Assembly: GCA_945952225.1 (NCBI GenBank)
Contig: CAMFHP010000004.1
Coordinates: 62,001 to 126,000, forward strand
Source of the DNA: an uncultured Myxococcaceae bacterium
Lineage (GTDB): Bacteria; Myxococcota_A; Polyangia; Polyangiales; Ga0077539
Direction of reading: 5' to 3'
DNA: 64,000 nucleotides
This document shows positions 37,443-46,012 of the stretch, in pieces. A program made the translations under genes and the position numbers. The notes under the pieces were generated by a model. It was given only the letters and a program-made list of their open reading frames with translations, was not told the origin of the DNA and ran no database searches. How positions within the stretch are numbered: the first letter of the stretch is position 1; each line of letters opens with the position of its first letter.

Positions 37443-39398
37443 TCAGCCCGCGGAGAGGTGGAAGATGCGCTGCCCCATGAGGAGCGCGTCGTGGTTCGTG
37501 AGGGGGCGCACGCCGCGGATGCGCTGGTAGGTGCCGTTGGAGCTTCCGAGGTCGACGAGCATGACCTTGGGACCCTGCGGAATGATCTGGCAGTGGAGCC
37601 CCGAGACCCAGCCGTCGAGGGGGAAGCGCAGGTCGGCGCGGTTGCGTCCGAGCGTGATGCCCGTGCGCGGAATGCGGCAGGGGAACATGTTCTTGTCGAC
37701 GTCGCGACCGACCACGAGGTGCAGCACGCCCACCGAGTCGACCGCGGGTGCGAACTCGAAGCGCAGGATGATGCGCCCGATGCAGAACTGATCGCCGTCG
37801 TTGAGCTCGACGTGCTGCTGCCGGGGAATGCGCGCGTACACGCCGTTGCGCGAGCCCTCGTCGCGCACCCACACGCTCGACCCCTGCACGATGATGGTCG
37901 CGTGACGGCCCGAGAGGAGGTTGTCCTTCGCGAAGATGCCGCCCACCTCGCGGCCCACGAGGTTCTCGCCCTCGTTCAGCGGGAACTCTCCCTCTTCGCT
38001 CCCATCGAGCTGGGTGATGAGGAACTTCGGGCGCGCGGGGCCGCCGAGGGCCATGCCGATGTGCGTGCGCGACTCCTCGATCTCGGGCTCCACCCGTTGC
38101 GCGCCCCACGCGTTGCCCTGCGCCGCATTGGGCATGTGGGCCATGGGCGCGGGGCCCGCGTTGGGCATCGGGTACCCGGGGTTGTTGGGTCCGATGGTCT
38201 GCGGCCGCTGCGCGACGGGCATCGGTCCGAGCGCATTGGGTCCGATGGTGGCGGGGCGTCCGCCCGCGAAGGGCACCGCGCCCGCGCCGAAGCCCTGGAG
38301 CCCCGAGGATCCCGACTGCGCGAAGGGATCGGTCTGCGCGAATCCTTCGGGCGACTGCGCGGCGTAGTTGGGCGCAGGCGCAGCCGCGAAGGGATCACCG
38401 CCCGACGAGAACGGATCACCGCCCGACGAGAACGGATCGCCACCGGTCGACGCGCCGAGGTTGGGCCCCGACGGAGGGCGCACGTTTCCGAGGGGAGGCA
38501 GCGGACCGAGACCCGTGCTTCCGAGCGCAGCGGGCGCACCACCGAGGGGCGGCAATCCACCGACCGAGGGGGCGGCGACAGGCGGCGCGACGGGCGCAGG
38601 CCCACCGCCGAGGGGAGGCAGCGGACCGAGACCGCCGAGGCCCGCAGAGGGCCCCGATTGCACCGCGGGAATCGACGGCGACGAAGGCGAATACGCAGGG
38701 CCTCCACCGACGCCACCGAGGGGAGGAAGCGGGCCGAGACCGCCGACGGGCGGCTGCGCGGGCGCACCCCCGAGCGGAGGCAGCGGACCGAGGCCGCCGA
38801 GGGGAGGTCCCGCGGGCGTTCCGAGGGGCGGCGCGACGGGCGCGACGGGGGCCGCGGGCTTCGCACCGAGCGAGCCGATCGCGGGCAACGGACCGAGCGA
38901 GGGCGGACCCCCGAGACCACCGAGACCCGCGGACGGAGGCGCACCGAGACCACCGAGACCCGCGGACGGAGGCGCACCGAGGGACGGGAGTCCACCGAGC
39001 GACGGAGGCGCAGCGCCAAACGAGGGCGGCGCCATCGGCGACGGCACGGGCGCAGGCGCACCCCCGAGAGAACCACCGAGGGGAGGAAGCGGGCCGATCA
39101 CGGGCGGACCCGACACGGGCACTGCGCCCATGGGCGGCGCTGCGACGGGCGGCGCGAGCGGCGGCGGACCCATGATGGGCGGCGGACCTCCACCGAGGGG
39201 CGCACCGCCGATGGGGAGCGGTGCGGGCCCGGCGGGTCGCGCGATGCCAAGCGGCGGCGGCACGTTCGGCGCGCCGATCTTCGGCGGCGCCCCGGGACGC
39301 GCTCCGGCCCCCCGGGGTTGGATCTCGCTCCCGCACCCGAGGCAGAACCGGATGTCGTCGGGATTATCCTTGCCGCACCGAGGACAACTGACTTTCAC
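37443..39398 (-). CDS. Zinc-ribbon / Gly-Pro-rich linker / double FHA protein
   Basis: A 651-aa cytoplasmic protein. It opens with a zinc ribbon (CPRCGKDNPDDIRFCLGCG, residues 5-23). From about residue 30 to 410 it is almost wholly Gly/Pro/Ala/Leu, with PPLGG and GLGPLPPLGG repeats. Two FHA domains end the protein: LVGREVGGIFAKDNLLSGRHA then GSRNGVYARI, and ITLGRNRADLRFPLDGWVSG then GSSNGTYQRI, each with the GR, SxxH-like and NG signatures. FHA domains bind phosphothreonine, so this is a signalling adaptor. GTG start at 39398 with GGAGG 5 bp upstream. Confidence 0.85.
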   Translation of the reverse strand: MKVSCPRCGKDNPDDIRFCLGCGSEIQPRGAGARPGAPPKIGAPNVPPPLGIARPAGPAPLPIGGAPLGGGPPPIMGPPPLAPPVAAPPMGAVPVSGPPVIGPLPPLGGSLGGAPAPVPSPMAPPSFGAAPPSLGGLPSLGAPPSAGLGGLGAPPSAGLGGLGGPPSLGPLPAIGSLGAKPAAPVAPVAPPLGTPAGPPLGGLGPLPPLGGAPAQPPVGGLGPLPPLGGVGGGPAYSPSSPSIPAVQSGPSAGLGGLGPLPPLGGGPAPVAPPVAAPSVGGLPPLGGAPAALGSTGLGPLPPLGNVRPPSGPNLGASTGGDPFSSGGDPFSSGGDPFAAAPAPNYAAQSPEGFAQTDPFAQSGSSGLQGFGAGAVPFAGGRPATIGPNALGPMPVAQRPQTIGPNNPGYPMPNAGPAPMAHMPNAAQGNAWGAQRVEPEIEESRTHIGMALGGPARPKFLITQLDGSEEGEFPLNEGENLVGREVGGIFAKDNLLSGRHATIIVQGSSVWVRDEGSRNGVYARIPRQQHVELNDGDQFCIGRIILRFEFAPAVDSVGVLHLVVGRDVDKNMFPCRIPRTGITLGRNRADLRFPLDGWVSGLHCQIIPQGPKVMLVDLGSSNGTYQRIRGVRPLTNHDALLMGQRIFHLSAG

Positions 39399-39561
39399 CA
39401 ACGCCTCCGAGTCGTAAGTACCTTCACCCGCGCGCGGAGCGCAACGCGTCACGGCGGGAGGGAGGGCGCAGTATCGCCACGCCCGCCCACGGAGTCCACC
39501 GTGCACCGCGTCGGCACTTTGCGTCGGGTCGAAGGGAACGTGTAAGCGTTCTCGCCGCGCG

Positions 39562-40482
39562 ATGACAACCGAACTCTCCCGCAGGGCCCTCCTTGCCGCA
39601 GCGATCGGCGCGCTCCCCGCTTCGCGCACCGCCGCATGGGCGCAGCCCGCACCCGCCCGCACCTGGCGCGGACGCAGCGAAGACGAATGGCTCACCCTCA
39701 TGGCCGCGCGCCCCGTGACCCGCATGGTCTCACGGCACAGCAGCACCGCGGTGGTGTTCCGCCTCGACCTCGGCGACGGCGTGGAGGCGGCGTTCAAACC
39801 CGAACGCCCGGGCCAGGAGAGCTGGTGGCGCAACGAGATCGTCTCGTACCGCCTCGCGCGGCTCCTTCGCATCGAGCACCGCGTTCCCCCGGTGGCGGGT
39901 CGCACGGTGCCCGCGTCGGTCTTCGGCCGTTACGCCACCAGCGATCGGCTCGTCACGCAGGGCGACGGCAGCGTGCGTGGCTCCGCGGCGGTGTGGGTGC
40001 CCGATCTCCACGGCGAGGCGCTCCACACCCCCGAAGGACGGCGCGCGTGGGCCGCGTGGCTCACGCCGGGCGCAGAGATTCCCGCGGCCTCGCGCGAGCG
40101 TGCGCGGCAGATCTCCGAGGTGCTCGTGTTCGACTACCTCATGGCGAACTACGACCGCTGGAACTGCTGCAACATCCCCGTCGACGCGCAGGGACAACTC
40201 GTAGTGCGCGACAACGACGCGGGCTGGTTCGCGTCGGTGATGAACCGCCTCAACGCGCCCGACCATGTGCGCAGGCTCTCGCGCACGCTGTGGAGCGCGC
40301 TCCATTCCGTCGATGCGTCGGCCCTGCGCGTCGAGGCTGCGCGCGATCCGATGCACGGCGTCGTTCGCATGGTGGGCGCGGGCGCGCTGGCTGCGTACGA
40401 CCGTCGACGCGCGCGGCTGCTACGCCACGTCGATGCGCTGATCGCGCAGCACGGGGAGTCTGCGGTGCTCGCCTGGCCCTGA
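39562..40482 (+). CDS. Exported Fam20/Fam198-like secretory kinase candidate
   Basis: A 306-aa protein with a Tat-type signal (SRRALLAAAIGALPASRTAAWA). Fold-level features match the Fam20C/Fam198/four-jointed kinase group: EAAFKPERPGQESWWRNEIV (Lys79, Glu92), RLLRIEHRVPP, then FDYLMANYDRWNCCN (Asp191, Asp198) and LVVRDNDAGWF (Asp217, Asp219), which correspond to the catalytic and metal-binding aspartates. These kinases phosphorylate secreted proteins or glycans; substrate here is unknown. HipA-like or CotH-like kinases are alternatives in the same clan. Confidence 0.55.
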   Translation: MTTELSRRALLAAAIGALPASRTAAWAQPAPARTWRGRSEDEWLTLMAARPVTRMVSRHSSTAVVFRLDLGDGVEAAFKPERPGQESWWRNEIVSYRLARLLRIEHRVPPVAGRTVPASVFGRYATSDRLVTQGDGSVRGSAAVWVPDLHGEALHTPEGRRAWAAWLTPGAEIPAASRERARQISEVLVFDYLMANYDRWNCCNIPVDAQGQLVVRDNDAGWFASVMNRLNAPDHVRRLSRTLWSALHSVDASALRVEAARDPMHGVVRMVGAGALAAYDRRRARLLRHVDALIAQHGESAVLAWP

Positions 40483-40621
40483 GGGTCGCGCAGACCTCGC
40501 GCAGGGCGTTCCACCATCCACACACTTCGCGCGGAGGTCGTACGCGCAGACGCATTGCGCGAGGCGACAAAACCCACGTCTTCGCTTGCCACGGCCGTTG
40601 GGGTTTTCTACGGTTCGCACC

Positions 40622-43051
40622 GTGAGCAGAAGCGACGAAACCGAAGCCTCCTCGCGCGCTGGCGCGATCGAGGTCCTGCCTGTTCTTCCTCTTCGCAACG
40701 CGGTGCTCTTTCCCGCGGCGGTGGTGCCGATCAACGTCGGGCGCGCGCGCTCGGTGAAGCTCGTCGAGGAGCTCGCGCACACCGAGGTGCGGCTCATCGC
40801 GGTGGTCACGCAGCGCTCGCCCGAGACCGAAGACCCTGCGTTCGAAGACCTCTACGCCACGGGCACCGTCGCCCGCATCGTGAAGGTCATCAAGCTCGGC
40901 GCGAACAACTACTCGGTGCTGCTCCAGGGCATCGCGCGCATGACGCTGCACGGCCTCGTCGACGAGGGGAGTTATCTCAAGGCCCGCGTGTCGCGCATCT
41001 CCGAGGTGCTCACGCGCACCCCCGAAATCGACCGCGCCGCGCGCGACCTCCGTGAGCTCGCCCGCGCGCTCGGAGAGTTCTCTCCGCCCGTGCCGAAGGA
41101 GCTCTCGCAGGTCGCCGAGAACGCAGCGGATCCGGGCGCGCTCGCCGACCTCTGCACGCTCCACATGCCCTCGCCGCCCGTGACCCCGGCGGACCGTCAG
41201 CAGGTGCTCGAAGCGCTCGACCTCGACGAGCGTCTGCGCCTCGCGCACCACCTCGCACGGCGCGTTCACGAGGTGCACCGCGTCCGCAAGGAGATCCAGT
41301 CGATGGTCTCCGGTGAGATGGGCCGCAGCGAGCGCGAAGAGATCCTCCGCGCGCAGCTCAAGACCATCAAAGAAGAGCTCGGCGAGACCGACGAGAGCGA
41401 AGAGGAGCTCGACCAGCTCCGCGAGCGCATCGCGAAGGCCCGCCTGCCCGAAGAGGCCGGCCGTGTGGCGCGCCGTCAGCTCGGTCGCCTGCGCGCGATG
41501 CAGGGACACTCCGCGGAGTACCAGGTCACGCGCCAGTACATCGAGTGGCTGGTCGACATCCCGTGGCACCGCCACACCGACGACCGCTTCGACGTCGAGG
41601 CCGTGCGGCGCGCGCTCGACGAAGACCACTTCGGACTCAAGCAGCCCAAGAAGCGCATCCTCGAATACGTGGCCGTGCGCAAGCTCCGCAAGGATCGCCG
41701 CGGCCCGATCCTCTGCTTCGTGGGCCCGCCCGGCGTGGGCAAGACCTCGCTCGCCAAGTCGATCTCGCGCGCGATCGGGCGCCAGATGGTGCGCATCTCG
41801 CTCGGTGGTGTGCGCGACGAGGCCGAGATCCGCGGGCACCGTCGCACGTACGTGGGCGCGCTCCCCGGACGCATCGTGCAGGCCATGAAGAAGGCCGGCA
41901 CGATGAACCCGATCATCATTCTCGATGAGGTCGACAAGATGGGCGCGGACGTGCGCGGCGATCCCGCGGCGGCGCTCCTCGAGGTGCTCGATCCCGATCA
42001 GAACAGCACCTTCGTCGACCACTACATCGACACGCCCTACGACGTGTCGCACGCGATGTTCATCTGCACGGCGAACAACAAGGAGACGATCCCCGCTCCG
42101 TTGCTCGACCGCATGGAGGTGATCGAGATCGCGGGCTACACGCGGGTGGAGAAGCTCCACATCGCGCGGGAGTACATCGGCCCCAAGGCGCTCGAAGAGC
42201 ACGGGCTCACCCCCGAGCACCTCGACTGGAACGACGAGGGCTACCAGACGCTCATCGAGAGCTACACGCGCGAAGCGGGCGTGCGAAACCTCACGCGTGA
42301 GGTCGCCGCCGTGTGCCGCGCGGTGGCCGTGCGCGTCGCCGCGGGCGAAGAGGTGCGCGAGAAGGGCGGCCACGACTTCGTGGTCAAGGTGCTCGGCCCG
42401 CCGCGCTACCAGGAAGAGGCCGCCGAGCGTCAGCCCACGGTGGGCGTGGTCGCGGGCATGGCGTGGACGCCCGTGGGCGGTGTGATCCTCTTCGTCGAGG
42501 CGTCGCGCTTTCCCGGCAAGGGCAACATCACCATCACGGGCCAGCTCGGGAACGTGATGAAGGAGTCGGCCGCGGCCTCGCTCTCGTGGGTGCGCACCCA
42601 CGCGAAGGACCTCGGCATCGACCCCGACTTCCTCGCGAAGAGCGACCTGCACGTGCACGTTCCCCAGGGCGGAACCCCGAAGGACGGGCCCAGCGCGGGC
42701 GTCGCCATCGTGACGGCGATCGTGTCGCTCCTCACGCACCGTCCGGTGCGCAGCGACATCTCGATGACGGGTGAGATCACGCTCCGCGGCGTGGTGCTCC
42801 CCATCGGCGGCGTGAAGGAGAAGGTGCTCGCGGCGCACCGCGCGGGCATCAAGCACGTGCTCCTCCCCGCCCGCAACGCGAAGGACATCGAAGAGATCCC
42901 CGAGGAGGTGCGCGCCGAGCTGCGCATCGACACCGTGAAGCGCATCGACGAGGTGCTGGCCCACGCCCTCCTCGACCGCGCGATCACGCCCTCGGTGCCT
43001 CCGCCCGCCCTCGCCCCCGACGACGAGTCCTCCGCCGAAATCGACACGTGA
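40622..43051 (+). CDS. lon: ATP-dependent protease Lon
   Basis: An 809-aa Lon, standard length. The N-terminal LON domain opens VLPVLPLRNAVLFPAAVVPI. The AAA+ module has Walker A GPPGVGKTS, IIILDEVDKMG and an R-finger region; the protease domain carries Ser691 in PKDGPSAGVAIVTAI and Lys732 in GGVKEKVLAAHRAG. GTG start at 40622 is the preferred start; a TTG at 40586 would add 12 residues. No clear heat-shock operator seen upstream. Its stop overlaps the next gene by four bases. Confidence 0.97.
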   Translation: MSRSDETEASSRAGAIEVLPVLPLRNAVLFPAAVVPINVGRARSVKLVEELAHTEVRLIAVVTQRSPETEDPAFEDLYATGTVARIVKVIKLGANNYSVLLQGIARMTLHGLVDEGSYLKARVSRISEVLTRTPEIDRAARDLRELARALGEFSPPVPKELSQVAENAADPGALADLCTLHMPSPPVTPADRQQVLEALDLDERLRLAHHLARRVHEVHRVRKEIQSMVSGEMGRSEREEILRAQLKTIKEELGETDESEEELDQLRERIAKARLPEEAGRVARRQLGRLRAMQGHSAEYQVTRQYIEWLVDIPWHRHTDDRFDVEAVRRALDEDHFGLKQPKKRILEYVAVRKLRKDRRGPILCFVGPPGVGKTSLAKSISRAIGRQMVRISLGGVRDEAEIRGHRRTYVGALPGRIVQAMKKAGTMNPIIILDEVDKMGADVRGDPAAALLEVLDPDQNSTFVDHYIDTPYDVSHAMFICTANNKETIPAPLLDRMEVIEIAGYTRVEKLHIAREYIGPKALEEHGLTPEHLDWNDEGYQTLIESYTREAGVRNLTREVAAVCRAVAVRVAAGEEVREKGGHDFVVKVLGPPRYQEEAAERQPTVGVVAGMAWTPVGGVILFVEASRFPGKGNITITGQLGNVMKESAAASLSWVRTHAKDLGIDPDFLAKSDLHVHVPQGGTPKDGPSAGVAIVTAIVSLLTHRPVRSDISMTGEITLRGVVLPIGGVKEKVLAAHRAGIKHVLLPARNAKDIEEIPEEVRAELRIDTVKRIDEVLAHALLDRAITPSVPPPALAPDDESSAEIDT

Positions 43052-45339
43052 ACGCCCTCCGCGCGCTGCTCGCCACGCGGCGCGCGCGCGTCGCCCTGCT
43101 CCTCGCAGCGGCCCTCGCCGTCGCCCTCTGGCAGAACCCCGTCACCGACCACCTCGGATACCCCTCGGCCCTCGTCGCCGCCCTCTTCGCGAGCGTCGCG
43201 GGGGCCGTCTGCGGTGCGGGCCTCACGGTCTCACTCCGCACGCGCGCGCTCCCCTCGCCCGCGTCCCATGCACTCACCGTGGCGGGGTTGTTCCCCGTCG
43301 CGCTCGTGGCGCTCACCGCGCTCGGGGTGCTCGCGCACGGCCTCGTGGCGCCCGCGTGCGGGCCTTCGCAGGGGGCGGTCTACTGGCTCCTCGTGGCGCT
43401 CCCCGGCGCGGCGCTGGCGGGCCTCGTGGGTCTCGCACTCGGCGCCCTCACCCGCGAGCGCGGACGGGCCACGCTCCTCGCCGCGCTGCTCGTGCCCGCG
43501 TTCATCGTGTGGAGCGTCGCGCGCTTCTACACCTCGCCGACGATCTTCGCGTACGACCCGTTCTTCGGGTTCTTTCCCGGCGCACTCTACGACGAGCGCA
43601 TCCCGCTGGGCCTCGCGCTGGTCACGTACCGCGCGGGCACGCTCGGGTGGATCGTCGCCATCGCGGGACTCGTGCACGCGCGCTGGTCGCCCGAGGTCTC
43701 GCTGCGCGGCGAAGCTCCGTGGCGCGCGCGGTTCCCCTCGCTCGCGGTGTCGCTGCTGGGTCTCGCGCTCGGCGTGGGCGTGTGGCTCGCGGGGCCCTCG
43801 CTCGGTCATCGACACACGGCGCGTGACATCGCCGAGCGCCTCGAAGGCGAGACGTGGTCGCGGCGCTGCGTGGTCTGGTACGACCGCTCCATCGACGCGC
43901 GGCAGGCGAGGCGCACGGCCCGCGACTGCGACGTGCGCGTCGAGCAGCTCGAAGACTTCTACGGCGTGCGTCACCCGCAGCGCATCGCGGTGTTCCTCTT
44001 CGCGAACGCCGACCAGAAGCAGTCGCTCATGGGCGCCGCGGACACGTACATCGCGAAGCCCTGGCGCTCGGAGGTGTACCTCCAGTACGCGCCCTTTCCG
44101 CATCCGGTGTTGAAGCACGAGCTCGCGCACGTCGTGGCCGCCGCGATGGCGCCGGGGCCTTTTCACATCACCGCGCGCGCGTCGTTGCTGCCCGTGCCCG
44201 CGCTCGTCGAGGGCGCCGCCGTGGCCGCGGCGTGGGAGGGCGAGAGCGAGGCGACGCCGCACCAGTGGTCGCGCGCGATGCTCGAAGCGTCGATGGCGCC
44301 GCGCGTGTCGCAGCTCGCAGGACTGGGGTTCTTCGCCAACGCGTCGGTGACCGCGTACACGGCCGCGGGGTCGTTCTGCCGGTGGCTCCATGACACGCGC
44401 GGGGCCGCACGATTCCGCGCGCTCTACGCCTCGGGAGACTTCGAAGCGGCCTACGGCGAGCCCCTCCCCGCGTTGGAGCGCGCGTGGCACACGTTCCTCC
44501 GCACGGTGCCCACGAGCGAGCGCACGCTCACGCGGGCCCGCACGCGCTTTCGTCGCGCGTCGGTCTTCGCGCGCCAGTGTCCCTACGAGCTCGAGTCCGT
44601 CGCCGACGCGGCCGCGCGCCACCTCGACGCCGGCGACGTCGCCCGCGCGCGCAGCGAGTACGGAACGCTCGTCGCGCAGGATCCCACCGACACGCGTCAC
44701 CGCGCGGGCCTCGCCATCGCCCTCGTGCGCGGCGGAGACCTCACCGCCGCCGACCGCGTGGCCGACGCCGCCGCCGACGCGCTCGGACCGGCCGCGGGCA
44801 ATCGCATCCGCACGGCCATCGCCGACGGCGTGTGGCGCTGGCGCGGCGGTGACGAAGCCCTCGCGCGCTACGACCGCGTCGACGCCTCGCTGCTCGAAGA
44901 AGACGAGGCCCGCACGCTCACCCTCAAGCGCGCCACCTTGCGCGCAGGCGGAGACCTCGCCGAGGCCTTTCGCGACCTGCTCATCGGACGCGGCGAGCTC
45001 GACCCCGCGCCCGTCGCCGCGATGGCCCGACTCGCGCCGATGCGCACGCCCCTCGCGGCCTACCTCGTGGGCCGACAGCTCTACCAGCACGAGCGCTTCG
45101 CCGAGGCCCTCGCCGCCCTCGACCTCGACCTCATCGCGCAGAGCGGCGACGCCCGTGTGGTCGCCGAGGCCCGACGCATGATCGCGACGGCGCAGTACCT
45201 CTCGGGCAACCCCTCCGCCGCGCGCGCGCAGTTCGACGCGCTGGCCCGCGATGCTGCGCGGCCCGAGGGACTCCGCGACACGGCCCGCGATCAGGTCGAC
45301 CGCATCGACCGCGAGGCCCGTCGCGCCGCGCGGCCGTGA
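43048..45339 (+). CDS. Membrane gluzincin-like protein with TPR-like C-terminus
   Basis: A 763-aa protein starting GTG at 43048, overlapping lon by GTGA. About six TMs span residues 1-250. A soluble region has HPVLKHELAHVVAAAM (HExxH-type site, 357-361), followed by ALVEGAAVAAAWEGE where a third gluzincin ligand could lie. The last 250 residues are helical repeats rich in Ala/Arg, TPR-like. A membrane-bound zinc peptidase coupled to Lon expression is the best guess. Confidence 0.7.
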   Translation: MNALRALLATRRARVALLLAAALAVALWQNPVTDHLGYPSALVAALFASVAGAVCGAGLTVSLRTRALPSPASHALTVAGLFPVALVALTALGVLAHGLVAPACGPSQGAVYWLLVALPGAALAGLVGLALGALTRERGRATLLAALLVPAFIVWSVARFYTSPTIFAYDPFFGFFPGALYDERIPLGLALVTYRAGTLGWIVAIAGLVHARWSPEVSLRGEAPWRARFPSLAVSLLGLALGVGVWLAGPSLGHRHTARDIAERLEGETWSRRCVVWYDRSIDARQARRTARDCDVRVEQLEDFYGVRHPQRIAVFLFANADQKQSLMGAADTYIAKPWRSEVYLQYAPFPHPVLKHELAHVVAAAMAPGPFHITARASLLPVPALVEGAAVAAAWEGESEATPHQWSRAMLEASMAPRVSQLAGLGFFANASVTAYTAAGSFCRWLHDTRGAARFRALYASGDFEAAYGEPLPALERAWHTFLRTVPTSERTLTRARTRFRRASVFARQCPYELESVADAAARHLDAGDVARARSEYGTLVAQDPTDTRHRAGLAIALVRGGDLTAADRVADAAADALGPAAGNRIRTAIADGVWRWRGGDEALARYDRVDASLLEEDEARTLTLKRATLRAGGDLAEAFRDLLIGRGELDPAPVAAMARLAPMRTPLAAYLVGRQLYQHERFAEALAALDLDLIAQSGDARVVAEARRMIATAQYLSGNPSAARAQFDALARDAARPEGLRDTARDQVDRIDREARRAARP

Positions 45340-45352
45340 TACACCGCGGCGC

Positions 45353-46012
45353 ATGAGCGACGTTCCTACGCTGACCATCGAGATCGCGTCCGACCTGGTG
45401 TGCCCCTGGTGCTTCGTCGGCAAGCGCAGGCTCGACCGCGCCATCGAGCGGGTCGCGCCGCGCGTCACCGTGAAGACCCGCTGGCTGCCCTTTCAGCTCG
45501 ACCCCTCGGTGCCCCGCGCGGGCGTCGACTACAAAGACAACCTCGTGCGCAAGTTCGGCAGCGCGAAGCGCATCGAGGACGCGTGGGCGCGGCTCACCGA
45601 GCTCGGTCGCGAAGACGGCATCGCGTTTCGCTTCGACGCGCAGAAGGTCATGCCGCACACGATCACGGGCCACCGGCTCGTCGCGCACGCGCAGTCGCTC
45701 GACGACGCGTCGCTCACCGACCGCCTCGTCGAAGGGCTCTTTCGCGCGCACTTCTGCGACGGACGCGACACCGGCAACCTCGACGTGCTCGTCGACGTAG
45801 CGGCGGATGCGGGCCTCGAACGTGAGGCCACGCGCGCGATGCTCCTCGGAGACGCGCACGCCGCCGAGGTGGCCGACGAGATCGCCGAGGTGCGCGCGCT
45901 GGGCATCAGCTCGGTGCCCACGTTCATCGTCGATCGGCGCTTCGGCGTCGCGGGCGCGCAGCCCGTCGAGACGCTCGAAGCCGTGATCACCCGCGCCCTG
46001 CAGGAGTCCTGA
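45353..46012 (+). CDS. DsbA-family oxidoreductase (FrnE-like)
   Basis: A 219-aa cytoplasmic thioredoxin-fold protein with redox motif CPWC (Cys17, Cys20) after IEIASDLV, and the DsbA helical insertion. The cis-Pro loop ISSVPTFIVD and the closing FGVAGAQPVETL are FrnE-like. No signal, so it acts in the cytosol (dithiol-disulfide isomerase or 2-hydroxychromene-2-carboxylate isomerase relatives). Its 3' end overlaps the convergent DNA methylase by 26 bp. Confidence 0.93.
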   Translation: MSDVPTLTIEIASDLVCPWCFVGKRRLDRAIERVAPRVTVKTRWLPFQLDPSVPRAGVDYKDNLVRKFGSAKRIEDAWARLTELGREDGIAFRFDAQKVMPHTITGHRLVAHAQSLDDASLTDRLVEGLFRAHFCDGRDTGNLDVLVDVAADAGLEREATRAMLLGDAHAAEVADEIAEVRALGISSVPTFIVDRRFGVAGAQPVETLEAVITRALQES

